Shown here: piece by piece, positions 26,087-34,840 of the stretch
Numbering within the stretch: position 1 is the stretch's first letter
Layout of the letters: the number at the start of each line of letters is the position of its first letter
Assembly (NCBI GenBank): GCA_023397505.1
Contig: JAEWUC010000002.1
Span: forward strand, 372,001-436,000
Direction: 5' to 3'
Source: Bacteroidota bacterium
GTDB lineage: Bacteria > Bacteroidota > Ignavibacteria > Ignavibacteriales > Melioribacteraceae
DNA: 64,000 nucleotides
Translations under genes and position numbers: made by a program
The notes under the pieces: generated by a model
The model's database searches: none
What the model was told of the DNA's origin: nothing
Seen by the model: only the letters and a program-made list of their open reading frames with translations

Positions 26087-27301
26087 ATGGAAAAGATAAA
26101 AAGAAAAGGTGAAGTATTATTTTCTAATTACACCCGCGGCGAATCGATTAGAAAAGCTTTGGCAGGACACCGAGAAGATATTTTATTCGAACTTCGCGAA
26201 TCGAAATTAAAGGGAAGAGGCGGTGCCGGATTTCCAACTGCTACAAAATGGACAATTGTTGCCGCTGCAAATTCCCCTCAAAAATATATAATCTGCAATG
26301 CCGATGAAGGCGAACCCGGAACATTCAAAGACAGAGTACTTCTTCTCGAATATCCCGAATTGGTTTTTGACGGAATGGTAATTGCCGGTTATGTTATTGG
26401 CGCCACAAAAGGAATAGTTTACCTCCGCGGTGAATATGAATATATGTTGAAATCGCTTGAAGATTATCTTGAAGTTATGCGTAAAGATAATTTGCTTGGT
26501 AAAGATATTCTAGGAAAGAAAGGATTTGATTTTGATATTGATATCCGTCTTGGTTCCGGCGCTTATGTATGCGGCGAAGAAACAGCCTTAATTGAATCGC
26601 TGGAAGGAAATCGCGGTGAAGCCCGCAATCGTCCTCCTTACCCGGTGAATACCGGTTTTAACGGCTTCCCGACAGTTGTAAACAATGTTGAAACATTGGC
26701 TTCAGTTCCGCACATTGTTGCTAAAGGCGGAATTTGGTTTGCTAAACATGGTACTGATAAATCAACCGGATCGAAATTATTTTCTGTTTCCGGCGATTGT
26801 GAGAAGACAGGTGTTTACGAATTGCCTTGGGGGACAAAAATTTCCGAACTACTTGAACTTGTCGGAGCAAAAAATACTAAAGCAGTTCAGGTCGGTGGAG
26901 CTTCAGGCGTTTGTCTTCCAAAATCGCAATTCAATAGAACTTTAGCTTATGAAGATGCAGCAACGGGCGGTTCAATTATGATATTTAACGAAAGCCGCGA
27001 TATGCTTCATGTGCTGAAAAACTTTATGGAATTTTTTGTTGAAGAATCTTGCGGGCAATGCACTCCTTGCAGAATAGGTAACACAAAACTCCTTGAAGGC
27101 GTTGAAATGATTGAAAGAGGCGAGTTTACGTTCGGTTACATCAACCAATTAAAAGAACTTGGTAAAACGATGCAAGTCGCTTCAAAGTGCGGACTGGGTC
27201 AATCAAGTCCGAACTCATTCATATCAATTCTGGAAAATTTCAAAGATGAAATTTTTGTAAGCAGAAGCAACAACGGTAAAGGAGGTAATCATGGAAAATA
27301 A
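26087..27301 (+). CDS. NuoF-like flavin subunit of hydrogenase set 2 (short form)
   Basis: This 404-residue protein has only the NuoF core. It contains GRGGAGFPTATKW near residue 44 for FMN/NADH, CNADEGEPGTFKDR, the NADH loop GSGAYVCGEETALIESLEG near 162, a SLBB domain and the [4Fe-4S] site SCGQCTPCRIGN near 324 with the later Cys in ASKCGLGQ. Unlike the set 1 counterpart (661 residues) it lacks the N-terminal thioredoxin-like domain and the C-terminal two-cluster ferredoxin domain. It overlaps the HydA gene by 11 bases, a sign of tight coupling. Confidence 0.94.
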   Translation: MEKIKRKGEVLFSNYTRGESIRKALAGHREDILFELRESKLKGRGGAGFPTATKWTIVAAANSPQKYIICNADEGEPGTFKDRVLLLEYPELVFDGMVIAGYVIGATKGIVYLRGEYEYMLKSLEDYLEVMRKDNLLGKDILGKKGFDFDIDIRLGSGAYVCGEETALIESLEGNRGEARNRPPYPVNTGFNGFPTVVNNVETLASVPHIVAKGGIWFAKHGTDKSTGSKLFSVSGDCEKTGVYELPWGTKISELLELVGAKNTKAVQVGGASGVCLPKSQFNRTLAYEDAATGGSIMIFNESRDMLHVLKNFMEFFVEESCGQCTPCRIGNTKLLEGVEMIERGEFTFGYINQLKELGKTMQVASKCGLGQSSPNSFISILENFKDEIFVSRSNNGKGGNHGK

Positions 27302-29198
27302 AAGAGCCCCGGTTAGCCAGCAATCTCATATTGTTGAAAAACCTAAAGACTCATCGGGAATAGGCGGAACTATTACCGTTGAAATAAATGAAAAGAAATT
27401 AACTGTTCCACTCGGCACAACAATTCTTGATGCTTGCAAGCAAGCAGGAATTTCAATTCCCACACTTTGCCACCATGAAGATTTATGCGTAGCGGGCGTT
27501 TGCCGAGTTTGCGTTGTTGAAGTTGAAGGAATGAGAACTTTACAAGCATCATGCGCATTCCCGATAACTTCGCCGTTGAAAATCAAAACTTCTACTCCAA
27601 TGGTTCGTAAAGCTCGCCGTCATATCATTGATTTGATGCTAAGCGAACATTGCGGCGAATGTTATTCATGCCACCGCAACGGAAATTGTGAACTTCAAAA
27701 ACTTGCTAAAGAATACGGAGTAGATAACTATACATTCGGCCATGTTGACAAACCGACATATGAAACTGATAATTCTTCCTATTCGGTTATCCGGGATATG
27801 AGCAAATGTATTCTTTGCAAACGCTGCGTAAGAACTTGCATTGATTTGCAGGAAGTTGGTGTTTTAGAAGCAATTGGACGCGGCGATAAAACACATATCG
27901 GAACATTTATGGATAAACAGCTTTCCGATGTTATTTGTATTAATTGCGGTCAGTGTATAAATCGCTGTCCCACTGCAGCTCTTCGCGCAAACGATCCTTC
28001 GGATGAAATATGGGCGGCAATTGACGATCCTACGAAACATGTGGTAATTCAAACTGCTCCTTCGCCTCGTGCTGCAATCGGCGAGGAATTCGGTTTACCG
28101 GCGGGTAATTCAATGACGCGCGAACTTAATACTGCTTTACGCAGAATCGGTTTTGATAAGGTATTCGATACAAACTTTACAGCCGATTTAACAATAATAG
28201 AAGAAGGTACAGAGCTAATAATTCGTTTATACAAAGCGCTCGTTCAAAAAGAACAAGTTGCTTTACCGCAGTTTACTTCGTGTTCGCCGGGATGGGTAAA
28301 ATTTATTGAACATTATTACCCGGAATATCTTGATAATCTTTCATCTGCAAAATCGCCGCAGCAAATGTTCGGTGCATTGATAAAAACTTTCTACGCAAAA
28401 AAAGCAGGCGTTAAACCGGAAGATATAGTTTCGGTTGCCGTTATGCCTTGTTCGGCTAAAAAGTTTGAGTGTAACCGTCCAGAAATGAACGACAGCGGAT
28501 TTAAAGATGTAGATTACGGATTAACTACACGCGAAATGGCGCGCATGATTAAAGAAGCAGGTATCAATTTACCGGAAATGCCTAAGAGCGATTTCGACTC
28601 TCCGTTCGGGGAAGCTTCGGGCGCGGGATTAATTTTCGGCGCTACCGGCGGCGTTATGGAAGCTGCGATAAGATCTATTGTTGAATTTGTACTCGGCAAA
28701 AAAGCTGAAGACATATTTGAAAAAGCTAACGTAATTCCTGTCCGTGGTTTTGAGGGTGTTAAATACGTCGAATTGCCTTTGGGTGATAAAGTAGGTCCTG
28801 TTCCAGATTTAATCAAACATCTTGTTCCTAATTGGGATTGGCTCAAAGGTGCGACGCTAAAAGTTGCAGTTGCGCATGGAACGGCAAACGCAAAGAAAAT
28901 TATGGATGATATTAAAGCAGGCGGCAAATTCTCCGAATGTCATTTTATAGAATTCATGGCTTGTCCCGGCGGATGTTTAGGCGGCGGCGGTCAACCGATT
29001 CCAACCACACCGGAAATTAGACAGAAACGCGCTGAGGCAATTTATGCCGAAGACGAATCTCTCGAAATTCGCAAATCACACGATAATCCTCATGTTGCAA
29101 AGATTTACGAGGAGTTCTTGACGGAAGGACCGTGCGGACATCTATCCCACGAACTACTTCATACTCATTATACAAAACGTGGAAGATATATAGCTTAA
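27291..29198 (+). CDS. hydA: [FeFe]-hydrogenase catalytic subunit, set 2
   Basis: This 635-residue M3-type hydrogenase has an extra 25-residue N-terminal leader, then the [2Fe-2S] domain (CHHEDLCVAGVCRVC), the His/Cys [4Fe-4S] (HCGECYSCHRNGNC), two [4Fe-4S] motifs (CILCKRCVRTC, CINCGQCINRC) and the H-cluster domain. L1 is TSCSPGW (Cys331, Ser332), L2 is MPCSAKK (Cys387) and L3 is MACPGGCLGGGG (Cys558, Cys562). L1 differs from the TSCCPGW of set 1, and an insertion before L3 (PDLIKHLVPNWDWLKG) makes it longer. Partners are the short NuoF- and NuoE-like proteins upstream. It is probably active, with altered properties. Confidence 0.94.
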   Translation: MENKRAPVSQQSHIVEKPKDSSGIGGTITVEINEKKLTVPLGTTILDACKQAGISIPTLCHHEDLCVAGVCRVCVVEVEGMRTLQASCAFPITSPLKIKTSTPMVRKARRHIIDLMLSEHCGECYSCHRNGNCELQKLAKEYGVDNYTFGHVDKPTYETDNSSYSVIRDMSKCILCKRCVRTCIDLQEVGVLEAIGRGDKTHIGTFMDKQLSDVICINCGQCINRCPTAALRANDPSDEIWAAIDDPTKHVVIQTAPSPRAAIGEEFGLPAGNSMTRELNTALRRIGFDKVFDTNFTADLTIIEEGTELIIRLYKALVQKEQVALPQFTSCSPGWVKFIEHYYPEYLDNLSSAKSPQQMFGALIKTFYAKKAGVKPEDIVSVAVMPCSAKKFECNRPEMNDSGFKDVDYGLTTREMARMIKEAGINLPEMPKSDFDSPFGEASGAGLIFGATGGVMEAAIRSIVEFVLGKKAEDIFEKANVIPVRGFEGVKYVELPLGDKVGPVPDLIKHLVPNWDWLKGATLKVAVAHGTANAKKIMDDIKAGGKFSECHFIEFMACPGGCLGGGGQPIPTTPEIRQKRAEAIYAEDESLEIRKSHDNPHVAKIYEEFLTEGPCGHLSHELLHTHYTKRGRYIA

Positions 29199-29209
29199 CT
29201 TCTCCCCAA

Positions 29210-29234
29210 CCCCTCTCCTAAATATGGAGAGGGG
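29210..29234. repeat. GC-rich palindromic intergenic hairpin after set 2
   Basis: A perfect 9-base stem, CCCCTCTCC and GGAGAGGGG, encloses TAAATAT and follows the stop codon of the second hydA by 11 bases. A preceding pyrimidine stretch TTCTCCCCAA is part of the same unit. The motif resembles a palindromic element common between genes in many bacteria. No T run follows. It may slow 3' decay or end transcription of the hydrogenase operon. The remaining 211 bases up to the next gene hold nothing I can identify. Confidence 0.7.
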
Positions 29235-29445
29235 CTTATAAAGAGAAATAATTTTACCTTTCTTTATTTTGGAAAATAAAAGATCTAGTGCATAGGATTT
29301 TTCTAAAAATCTATTTTATCGGACTACAGTATTTGTTGATGATATTGTTTAATATTTAATTCGGTAGAAGAAAATAATAAGTACTTGTGCCTAAGAATGA
29401 TCGATACAAATAAATTCATTTCATCATAAAAAACGGGGTTCTCCT

Positions 29446-30804
29446 ATGAAAAAACTGATTGCAGTTGTAATTATTGTCTTATCATTTTCGCAATACACAG
29501 AGGCTCAAAACTACGGACTAGGCAATACCGATCCTTCTGTATTTTCAAAATACCGTGTACCTGAGACCAAGCTAAGCTCCTTGTGGATAAATACTAATCT
29601 TTCTTACACTGAAAATCGAAGTGAGTATATTAATCCATTATGGCAAGATTCTAAAAATTTTCAGAGTGAATTTAATTCATCTTTATCACCAAATTACATC
29701 TTTCGACATGAAAGAGACGACAGATATTTATTTCTTAATTTTGATATCAATGCGGCACATGGAAAACAAGTCTATGAAAACGACGGAGTGGATGACCGGA
29801 AAACCGATAACAATAAGTTGAGAATTAATTTATACGGATTACAAAGAAATTACTTCGATCAAAGTGATTTATTTTATTCTTTGAGACCCGAGATGCGGTT
29901 TTCATTTGAAGAAACAAGAACAGATTATTCTGCAAACAATTATTCCGATCCCTATTTGGGTACAAAAACGCAAAATTATTCTCTTTCATTTGGTATCGGC
30001 TATGGAAGAATAAGAGATGTAACACCAGTTGTTTCGGCTATCCGATTACAGCAAAAACTAAAACAATTAAGCATAATAAATGATGATTTGAATGAAAACG
30101 CAATTACGGAAATAGCAAAGCAGTTTTCAAGACAGGGTTATTATTCTTCAGTATATAATCGACCTGATAAATACTTTTGGGATGATATGGAAAAGACTCT
30201 CAATAAAAATAATGTTTCGATTGATGGTATTAACCAGTACGGCAATTCATATTTACGAGAAATACCAAATGAAATAAGCTTTATACGAAACGAAGGTCTT
30301 ATTTATGGTATAATTGTTAGATTTGATTACTTAAATAGTTATTCTTCACAAGGTTATTACCCATCAAAAGTTATTGAAGAGTTTAACATTTTGGGCGAGG
30401 CATACTTGAATTTCAGTAAACAGATAAATTTGAATTCCCAGCTAAGTTTTGATTTATCGCTAAGCGGCGGTCCAAATATTATTGAGAATGCTTATTCAAA
30501 ACAAAGTTATTATGTAAATATTTCAGCAAGATATGATTATGAATTAACGGATAGGTTGGTAGTTTCTGTAGAAGATTTCCTTGGAACTAACTTTAGAAAC
30601 AGTACGTATATAAAACGCAACATTAATAACAATCTGAATGTTAATTTTAACTATTTCATTGAAGACAATATATCCTTGAATGCGAATGCATCATGGGATT
30701 ACACGCATAGAAAATATTCTGGTGATCAAAAAAATATAACTAACTACAAAAATATTATGGTAGGATTTACATATTATTTTGATAGAGGTTTCATAATTAA
30801 ATAA
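29446..30804 (+). CDS. Exported protein, probable outer-membrane beta-barrel
   Basis: I do not recognise a named family. The 452-residue protein has a signal peptide ending near EAQ at residues 19-21. It is rich in Tyr, Asn and Ser with many alternating hydrophobic strands (for example NLNVNFNYFIEDNISLNANASWDY), ending in FTYYFDRGFIIK. This pattern suggests an outer-membrane barrel, but a C-terminal Phe is not the last residue. The central region (residues 185-270) looks helical and may be a plug or periplasmic part. It is flanked by the hydrogenase block and two membrane kinases; a link is unproven. Confidence 0.65.
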   Translation: MKKLIAVVIIVLSFSQYTEAQNYGLGNTDPSVFSKYRVPETKLSSLWINTNLSYTENRSEYINPLWQDSKNFQSEFNSSLSPNYIFRHERDDRYLFLNFDINAAHGKQVYENDGVDDRKTDNNKLRINLYGLQRNYFDQSDLFYSLRPEMRFSFEETRTDYSANNYSDPYLGTKTQNYSLSFGIGYGRIRDVTPVVSAIRLQQKLKQLSIINDDLNENAITEIAKQFSRQGYYSSVYNRPDKYFWDDMEKTLNKNNVSIDGINQYGNSYLREIPNEISFIRNEGLIYGIIVRFDYLNSYSSQGYYPSKVIEEFNILGEAYLNFSKQINLNSQLSFDLSLSGGPNIIENAYSKQSYYVNISARYDYELTDRLVVSVEDFLGTNFRNSTYIKRNINNNLNVNFNYFIEDNISLNANASWDYTHRKYSGDQKNITNYKNIMVGFTYYFDRGFIIK

Positions 30805-30817
30805 ATATATTAAATTG

Positions 30818-30845
30818 GGAGGCGTTGTAAAACGCGTCTCCTTTA
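30818..30845 (+). terminator. Probable terminator after the outer-membrane protein gene
   Basis: GGAGGCG pairs with CGCGTCTCC-type sequence (arms 30818-30825 and 30834-30841, two G-U pairs) around an 8-base loop, and TTTAT follows. The stem is good but the T run is short. Confidence 0.55.
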
Positions 30846-30920
30846 TATAAAATTTCTGCTATCTGCATTCAAAAATCTAAAATCTCCTTCGTATATTCAT
30901 ATCAAAATAAAATCACGAAT

Positions 30921-32285
30921 ATGAAACTTCTACCAAAATCCGCACATGCCTACGATGAATACTGGCAGTCAATATATTCATACAACATCTGGTTTGTTAA
31001 ATTAAGATGGTTTGCCTCGGCGGCGCTTCTAATTTATTGGTTTGCCATCGAGTTTGTTTTTGGATTTAAACTTTTGCCTATTCAATTCTCAATTATGATT
31101 TTAAATTCTGTACTAATTGTTTCATATAATTATTTGTTTTATAAAATTCTTAAAAACGAAAACAACAAATCAAACAAGAATCAGCTTGAATTTTCACTGT
31201 TCCAAATATTAATGGATTTGTTGTGTTTAAGTTTTGTTGTTTATGTCTCGGGCGGATTGGAATCGCCGATATTTTTGTTTTACATTTTTCACATGATAAT
31301 CGGGAGCTTGATTTTACCGGCATTTATAATGTATTCAATAGCCGGAGTTTTAATTATAATATTTTCTTTGTTCAGCATATTTGAATATTATAAAGTAATT
31401 CCGCATTATGCGATTAGCGGACTTCTTCCGTTTCCGCTTTATAATAATTTCGTTTATATGATTGGAGTGTTGACCATATTCGCATCAGTTGCAATTATAA
31501 CAGTCATGTTGACAAGTAAAATATCGTCGGAATTATACGGTAGGGAGAAGCATCTTAAAAAAGCGCTCGATGAATTGAACGAAGCTGAAAAATCCAAACA
31601 GAAATATGTTATGGCGGTTGTGCATGAATTAAAATCGCCGATTGTTGCTTCTATGTCGCAAATGGAATTGGTACTCGGAAATTTTGTCGGAGAAATCAAT
31701 GAAAATGTACGGAGTAAAGTTCAAACTGCAAAAGAGAGGGCATCAGGCGCTATTGAAATGATAAATAACATTTTGCATATCTCGAAATTCAAGTTATTCA
31801 ATGACATTCAGAAAGAAGAAATATTATTAGCGCCAATTATTTCATCGCGCATAAATATTCTTTCAAGCATTGCTGAAAAGAATAGTGTCTCAATAAAATT
31901 TACAAATGAAGAAAATCCAAATATGAAAATCGCTGCCGATAGCGTGCTTCTCGATCTTGCATTATCAAATTTAATTGGTAATGCTGTAAAATATACTCAA
32001 GTAGATGGAACTGTATGGATTAATATTAAAGATGAGAATGACTTTAGAATAGTTGAAATTATTGATAACGGAATCGGTATTCCAAAAGATGAGCAAGAAA
32101 AAATATTTGATGATTATTACAGGGCGTCTAATTCAAACAAAAAAGAAGGCGCTGGTATTGGTCTATCAGTTGTAAAACAAGTTATAGAAAATCATAGTGG
32201 TAGAATTGAATTAAAAAGTCCTTCAAGATTAGGAAATAATGAGAGACCGGGTACTGAATTTAAAGTCTATCTTCCTCTAAAATAG
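30921..32285 (+). CDS. Membrane sensor histidine kinase (tandem copy 1)
   Basis: This 454-residue kinase has a six-segment membrane domain (residues 25-205) that opens with YWQSIYSYNIWFVKLRWF. A coiled coil, a HisKA domain with His235 in VVHELKSPI and a HATPase follow (N box NLIGNAVKYT, G1 IDNGIGIPKDE, G2 GAGIGLSVV). The membrane domain, with no large periplasmic loop, probably senses within or near the membrane. No receiver or output gene is adjacent, so its partner is unknown. It resembles the following kinase across its length, including the FHMIIGSLILP segment. Confidence 0.9.
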   Translation: MKLLPKSAHAYDEYWQSIYSYNIWFVKLRWFASAALLIYWFAIEFVFGFKLLPIQFSIMILNSVLIVSYNYLFYKILKNENNKSNKNQLEFSLFQILMDLLCLSFVVYVSGGLESPIFLFYIFHMIIGSLILPAFIMYSIAGVLIIIFSLFSIFEYYKVIPHYAISGLLPFPLYNNFVYMIGVLTIFASVAIITVMLTSKISSELYGREKHLKKALDELNEAEKSKQKYVMAVVHELKSPIVASMSQMELVLGNFVGEINENVRSKVQTAKERASGAIEMINNILHISKFKLFNDIQKEEILLAPIISSRINILSSIAEKNSVSIKFTNEENPNMKIAADSVLLDLALSNLIGNAVKYTQVDGTVWINIKDENDFRIVEIIDNGIGIPKDEQEKIFDDYYRASNSNKKEGAGIGLSVVKQVIENHSGRIELKSPSRLGNNERPGTEFKVYLPLK

Positions 32286-32363
32286 ATTTACTTTTTTAAA
32301 AGCGTTTTTTATCTTATTGATGGAATCATCAAAAGAGTTCATTAAATAATGTAGATAAATTAT

Positions 32364-33809
32364 ATGCTTACTCTCGTTCCGGAATGGGCAAGTCATTACG
32401 GCGAGTTTTGGCGGTCAATACGCACACGAAATTTATGGTTTATACGCTTAAGGTATGCCGCTGTAATTATATTGTTAGGATTTCTTTTAGCCGGGCAGTA
32501 TATTTTTCAATTCAATTTATCTTCAACACAAATACAATCAATAGTTATAATTTCGTCATCAATTCTTTTTTATAATTATATAGTTTACAAATTACGCAGT
32601 ATTGCCGGCTGCGATCCGAAGAAATTTAATTGTCTTCATATTTCGCTGATTCAAATGGTTTGCGATTTAATCGCTCTTATGATACTTGTTTACTTTACCG
32701 GGACGATAAATTCTCCGCTTTATATGCTTTTTATTTTCCACATGATAATAGGGAGTTTAATTCTTCCCGGCGCGGTTGTATATTTTATTGCCGGAATAAT
32801 AAGCGTAGTGTTTTCAGCATTGATTTTATTGGTTAGAAGCGGTGTCTTAAACAATCATTTGATTGCAGGAATATTTATTGGCGATAGTATTCATACTTTA
32901 TCGCACGACGTAATATTTATTCTTGTCTTTGCGTTTATGCTTTTCTGCTCGGTTTACATTGCCAATAAAATTGCACACCAGCTTTACAAAATGGAATTTC
33001 ATTTAAGAGAATCGCTTGAAAAGTTGAATGAATCTGAAATAGCGAAACAAAAATATACAATCGGGATTGTGCACGAGATTAAAACACCGATAAATGCAGT
33101 AATGTCAATACTCGAATTAATTCATCACAAGTATATTGGTCCAATTAGTTCGGAAGTTGACGAAAAAATTATACGTGCAGAAAGGAGAACCGCCGATGCG
33201 TTGGAGCTGATTAATAATGTCCTCCGCATTTCGAAATTGAAGATGCTCGATATTAAAACTACGGAAGATGTTGATCTACGGCTGCTCGTTTCTATGATAA
33301 TAGATGGACTTGTGGAATCGTTTCAAGAAAAAAACATAAAATTTAATTTTGCTGACAACAGGTGCGAAAACAGATTGTTGAAATCGGATAGAATTTTGCT
33401 TGAATTAGCGCTCGCGAACATATTGACAAACGCGATTAAATATGTTAATCAAGATGGAAGGATTGATTTTATCATTACTGAAGAAGATAAAAATGTGCTT
33501 TTAGAAATATCCGATAACGGTATTGGAATTCCGCGCGAGGAAATAAAAAAAGTATTCGAACAGTTTTACCGTGCATCAAATATCAACAAAGCAATTCACG
33601 AAGGTTCCGGTTTGGGCCTGTCTTTGGTTAAAGAAATAATTGAGAAGCTAAACGGGGAAATACAAATTGAAAGTCCATCCAGAATATCCGAAGTGGACAA
33701 ACCCGGGACAACAATTTTAATTACGCTTCCGTATATTCTTAAGCAAAGTCAATATGATATTTTTGAAGTCAACGACGAGGAATACTTATCAGATAAAAAC
33801 TCAATTTAG
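32364..33809 (+). CDS. Membrane sensor histidine kinase (tandem copy 2)
   Basis: This 481-residue kinase is a paralog of the one before it. The same opening (YGEFWRSIRTRNLWFIRLRY), the same FHMIIGSLILPG membrane segment, HisKA His237 in IVHEIKTPINA, N box NILTNAIKYV, and G boxes ISDNGIGIPREE and GSGLGLSLV are all seen. It has an acidic C-terminal tail (IFEVNDEEYLSD) not found in copy 1. The start is separated by 78 bases from copy 1. No response regulator lies nearby on this side. Confidence 0.9.
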   Translation: MLTLVPEWASHYGEFWRSIRTRNLWFIRLRYAAVIILLGFLLAGQYIFQFNLSSTQIQSIVIISSSILFYNYIVYKLRSIAGCDPKKFNCLHISLIQMVCDLIALMILVYFTGTINSPLYMLFIFHMIIGSLILPGAVVYFIAGIISVVFSALILLVRSGVLNNHLIAGIFIGDSIHTLSHDVIFILVFAFMLFCSVYIANKIAHQLYKMEFHLRESLEKLNESEIAKQKYTIGIVHEIKTPINAVMSILELIHHKYIGPISSEVDEKIIRAERRTADALELINNVLRISKLKMLDIKTTEDVDLRLLVSMIIDGLVESFQEKNIKFNFADNRCENRLLKSDRILLELALANILTNAIKYVNQDGRIDFIITEEDKNVLLEISDNGIGIPREEIKKVFEQFYRASNINKAIHEGSGLGLSLVKEIIEKLNGEIQIESPSRISEVDKPGTTILITLPYILKQSQYDIFEVNDEEYLSDKNSI

Positions 33810-33912
33810 ATTTGATGCAATATATTCAAATGTATATTTGAACAGTTGTGTGAAATGGAAAAAAACATTAAGAAAAGTATAATATTTCTTCAATAAAGAA
33901 CAAACGGAACGC

Positions 33913-33939
33913 AAACCTGCCTGCCGCAGGCAAGTTTTT
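33913..33939. terminator. Palindromic terminator between convergent genes
   Basis: The stem AAACCTGCCTG / CAGGCAAGTTT (arms 33913-33923 and 33927-33937, one mismatch) has a 3-base loop CCG and runs into TTTTT on the plus strand. It fits an intrinsic terminator for the tandem kinase genes. The CTGCCTGCCGCAGGC core also looks like a dispersed intergenic repeat. Confidence 0.7.
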
Positions 33940-33997
33940 ATGATGGTAATGATTCTGTGTCTTATCCACTTATGATATCCTAATGTTACAGATAAAA

Positions 33998-34840
33998 TCA
34001 TTCTTCAGGTTTGCTTATCCATGTAAAATATTTTTTAGGCATTGATGATTTTGCTTTTTCTGCACTTTCCAAATCCGAAAAGATTCCATAAACCGTAGAA
34101 CCGCTTCCGGACATTAAAGCAAATTCAGCGCCATTTATATACATATTTTCTTTTATTGATTTTATCTCGTCGTATTTCGAAAATACAAATTGTTCGAAAT
34201 CATTAACTACTTGTGTTCTTAAAACGCTGAAATTCAATTTGCCATCTTTAATAGCAGTTTTAAAATCAAATATTTTTTCTTGGGGTTTAATATTTTGGAA
34301 AGCTTCACGGGTTGAAATATTAATTAACGGGTTAACAATTAATATTGGGTTATCGATATCAAGTTCAACAAATTCAAGTATTTCTCCCCGTGATTTTCCA
34401 ATTGCCGGTTTAGCTTTAATAAAGAACGGAACATCCGAGCCAAGCTGCAGAGCAATATCAATCAATTGATCATATTTAAGATTTAATCTTGCCATTTCAT
34501 TTAACGAAATTAAAGTTGCTGCCGCATCGGAACTGCCGCCGCCGAGTCCGGCTTGCGATGGAATTCTTTTCTGTAAATTAATCTTTACTTTAATCGTTGT
34601 ACCCTTGATTTTTTCCAAGACACGTACAGCTTTAACAACAAGATTATTCTCATCGTTCGGGATTGATTCGTCGTCGCAATTGAATTCGAATTTATCTGCC
34701 GGTTCAAAGGTAAGAATATCGAATAAATCGTTGACAGGGTAGAACAAAGTATTCAAATTATGATAGCCGTCTATCCTTTTGGAAGTAATAAACAAACCGA
34801 TATTAATTTTAGCGGGCGCTTTCATTTCAATATATTTCAT
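33998..34840 (-). CDS. ispE: 4-diphosphocytidyl-2-C-methyl-D-erythritol kinase
   Basis: This 280-residue GHMP kinase phosphorylates CDP-methylerythritol in the MEP isoprenoid pathway. The first lines match well: KAPAKINIGLFITSKRIDGY near residue 6, the GHMP ATP loop QAGLGGGSSDAAATL near 91, and the C-terminal MSGSGSTVYGIF near 240. I start at ATG 34840 because the family begins with KAPAKIN; a longer start at 34897 would add 19 unrelated residues. The start lies 14 bases inside the end of the homocysteine methyltransferase gene. Confidence 0.95.
   Translation of the reverse strand: MKYIEMKAPAKINIGLFITSKRIDGYHNLNTLFYPVNDLFDILTFEPADKFEFNCDDESIPNDENNLVVKAVRVLEKIKGTTIKVKINLQKRIPSQAGLGGGSSDAAATLISLNEMARLNLKYDQLIDIALQLGSDVPFFIKAKPAIGKSRGEILEFVELDIDNPILIVNPLINISTREAFQNIKPQEKIFDFKTAIKDGKLNFSVLRTQVVNDFEQFVFSKYDEIKSIKENMYINGAEFALMSGSGSTVYGIFSDLESAEKAKSSMPKKYFTWISKPEE

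Noticed and set aside
28514..28927. Open frame of 137 codons on the minus strand
   Set aside because: It is opposite the H-cluster domain of the second hydA and has no ribosome site or known domain.
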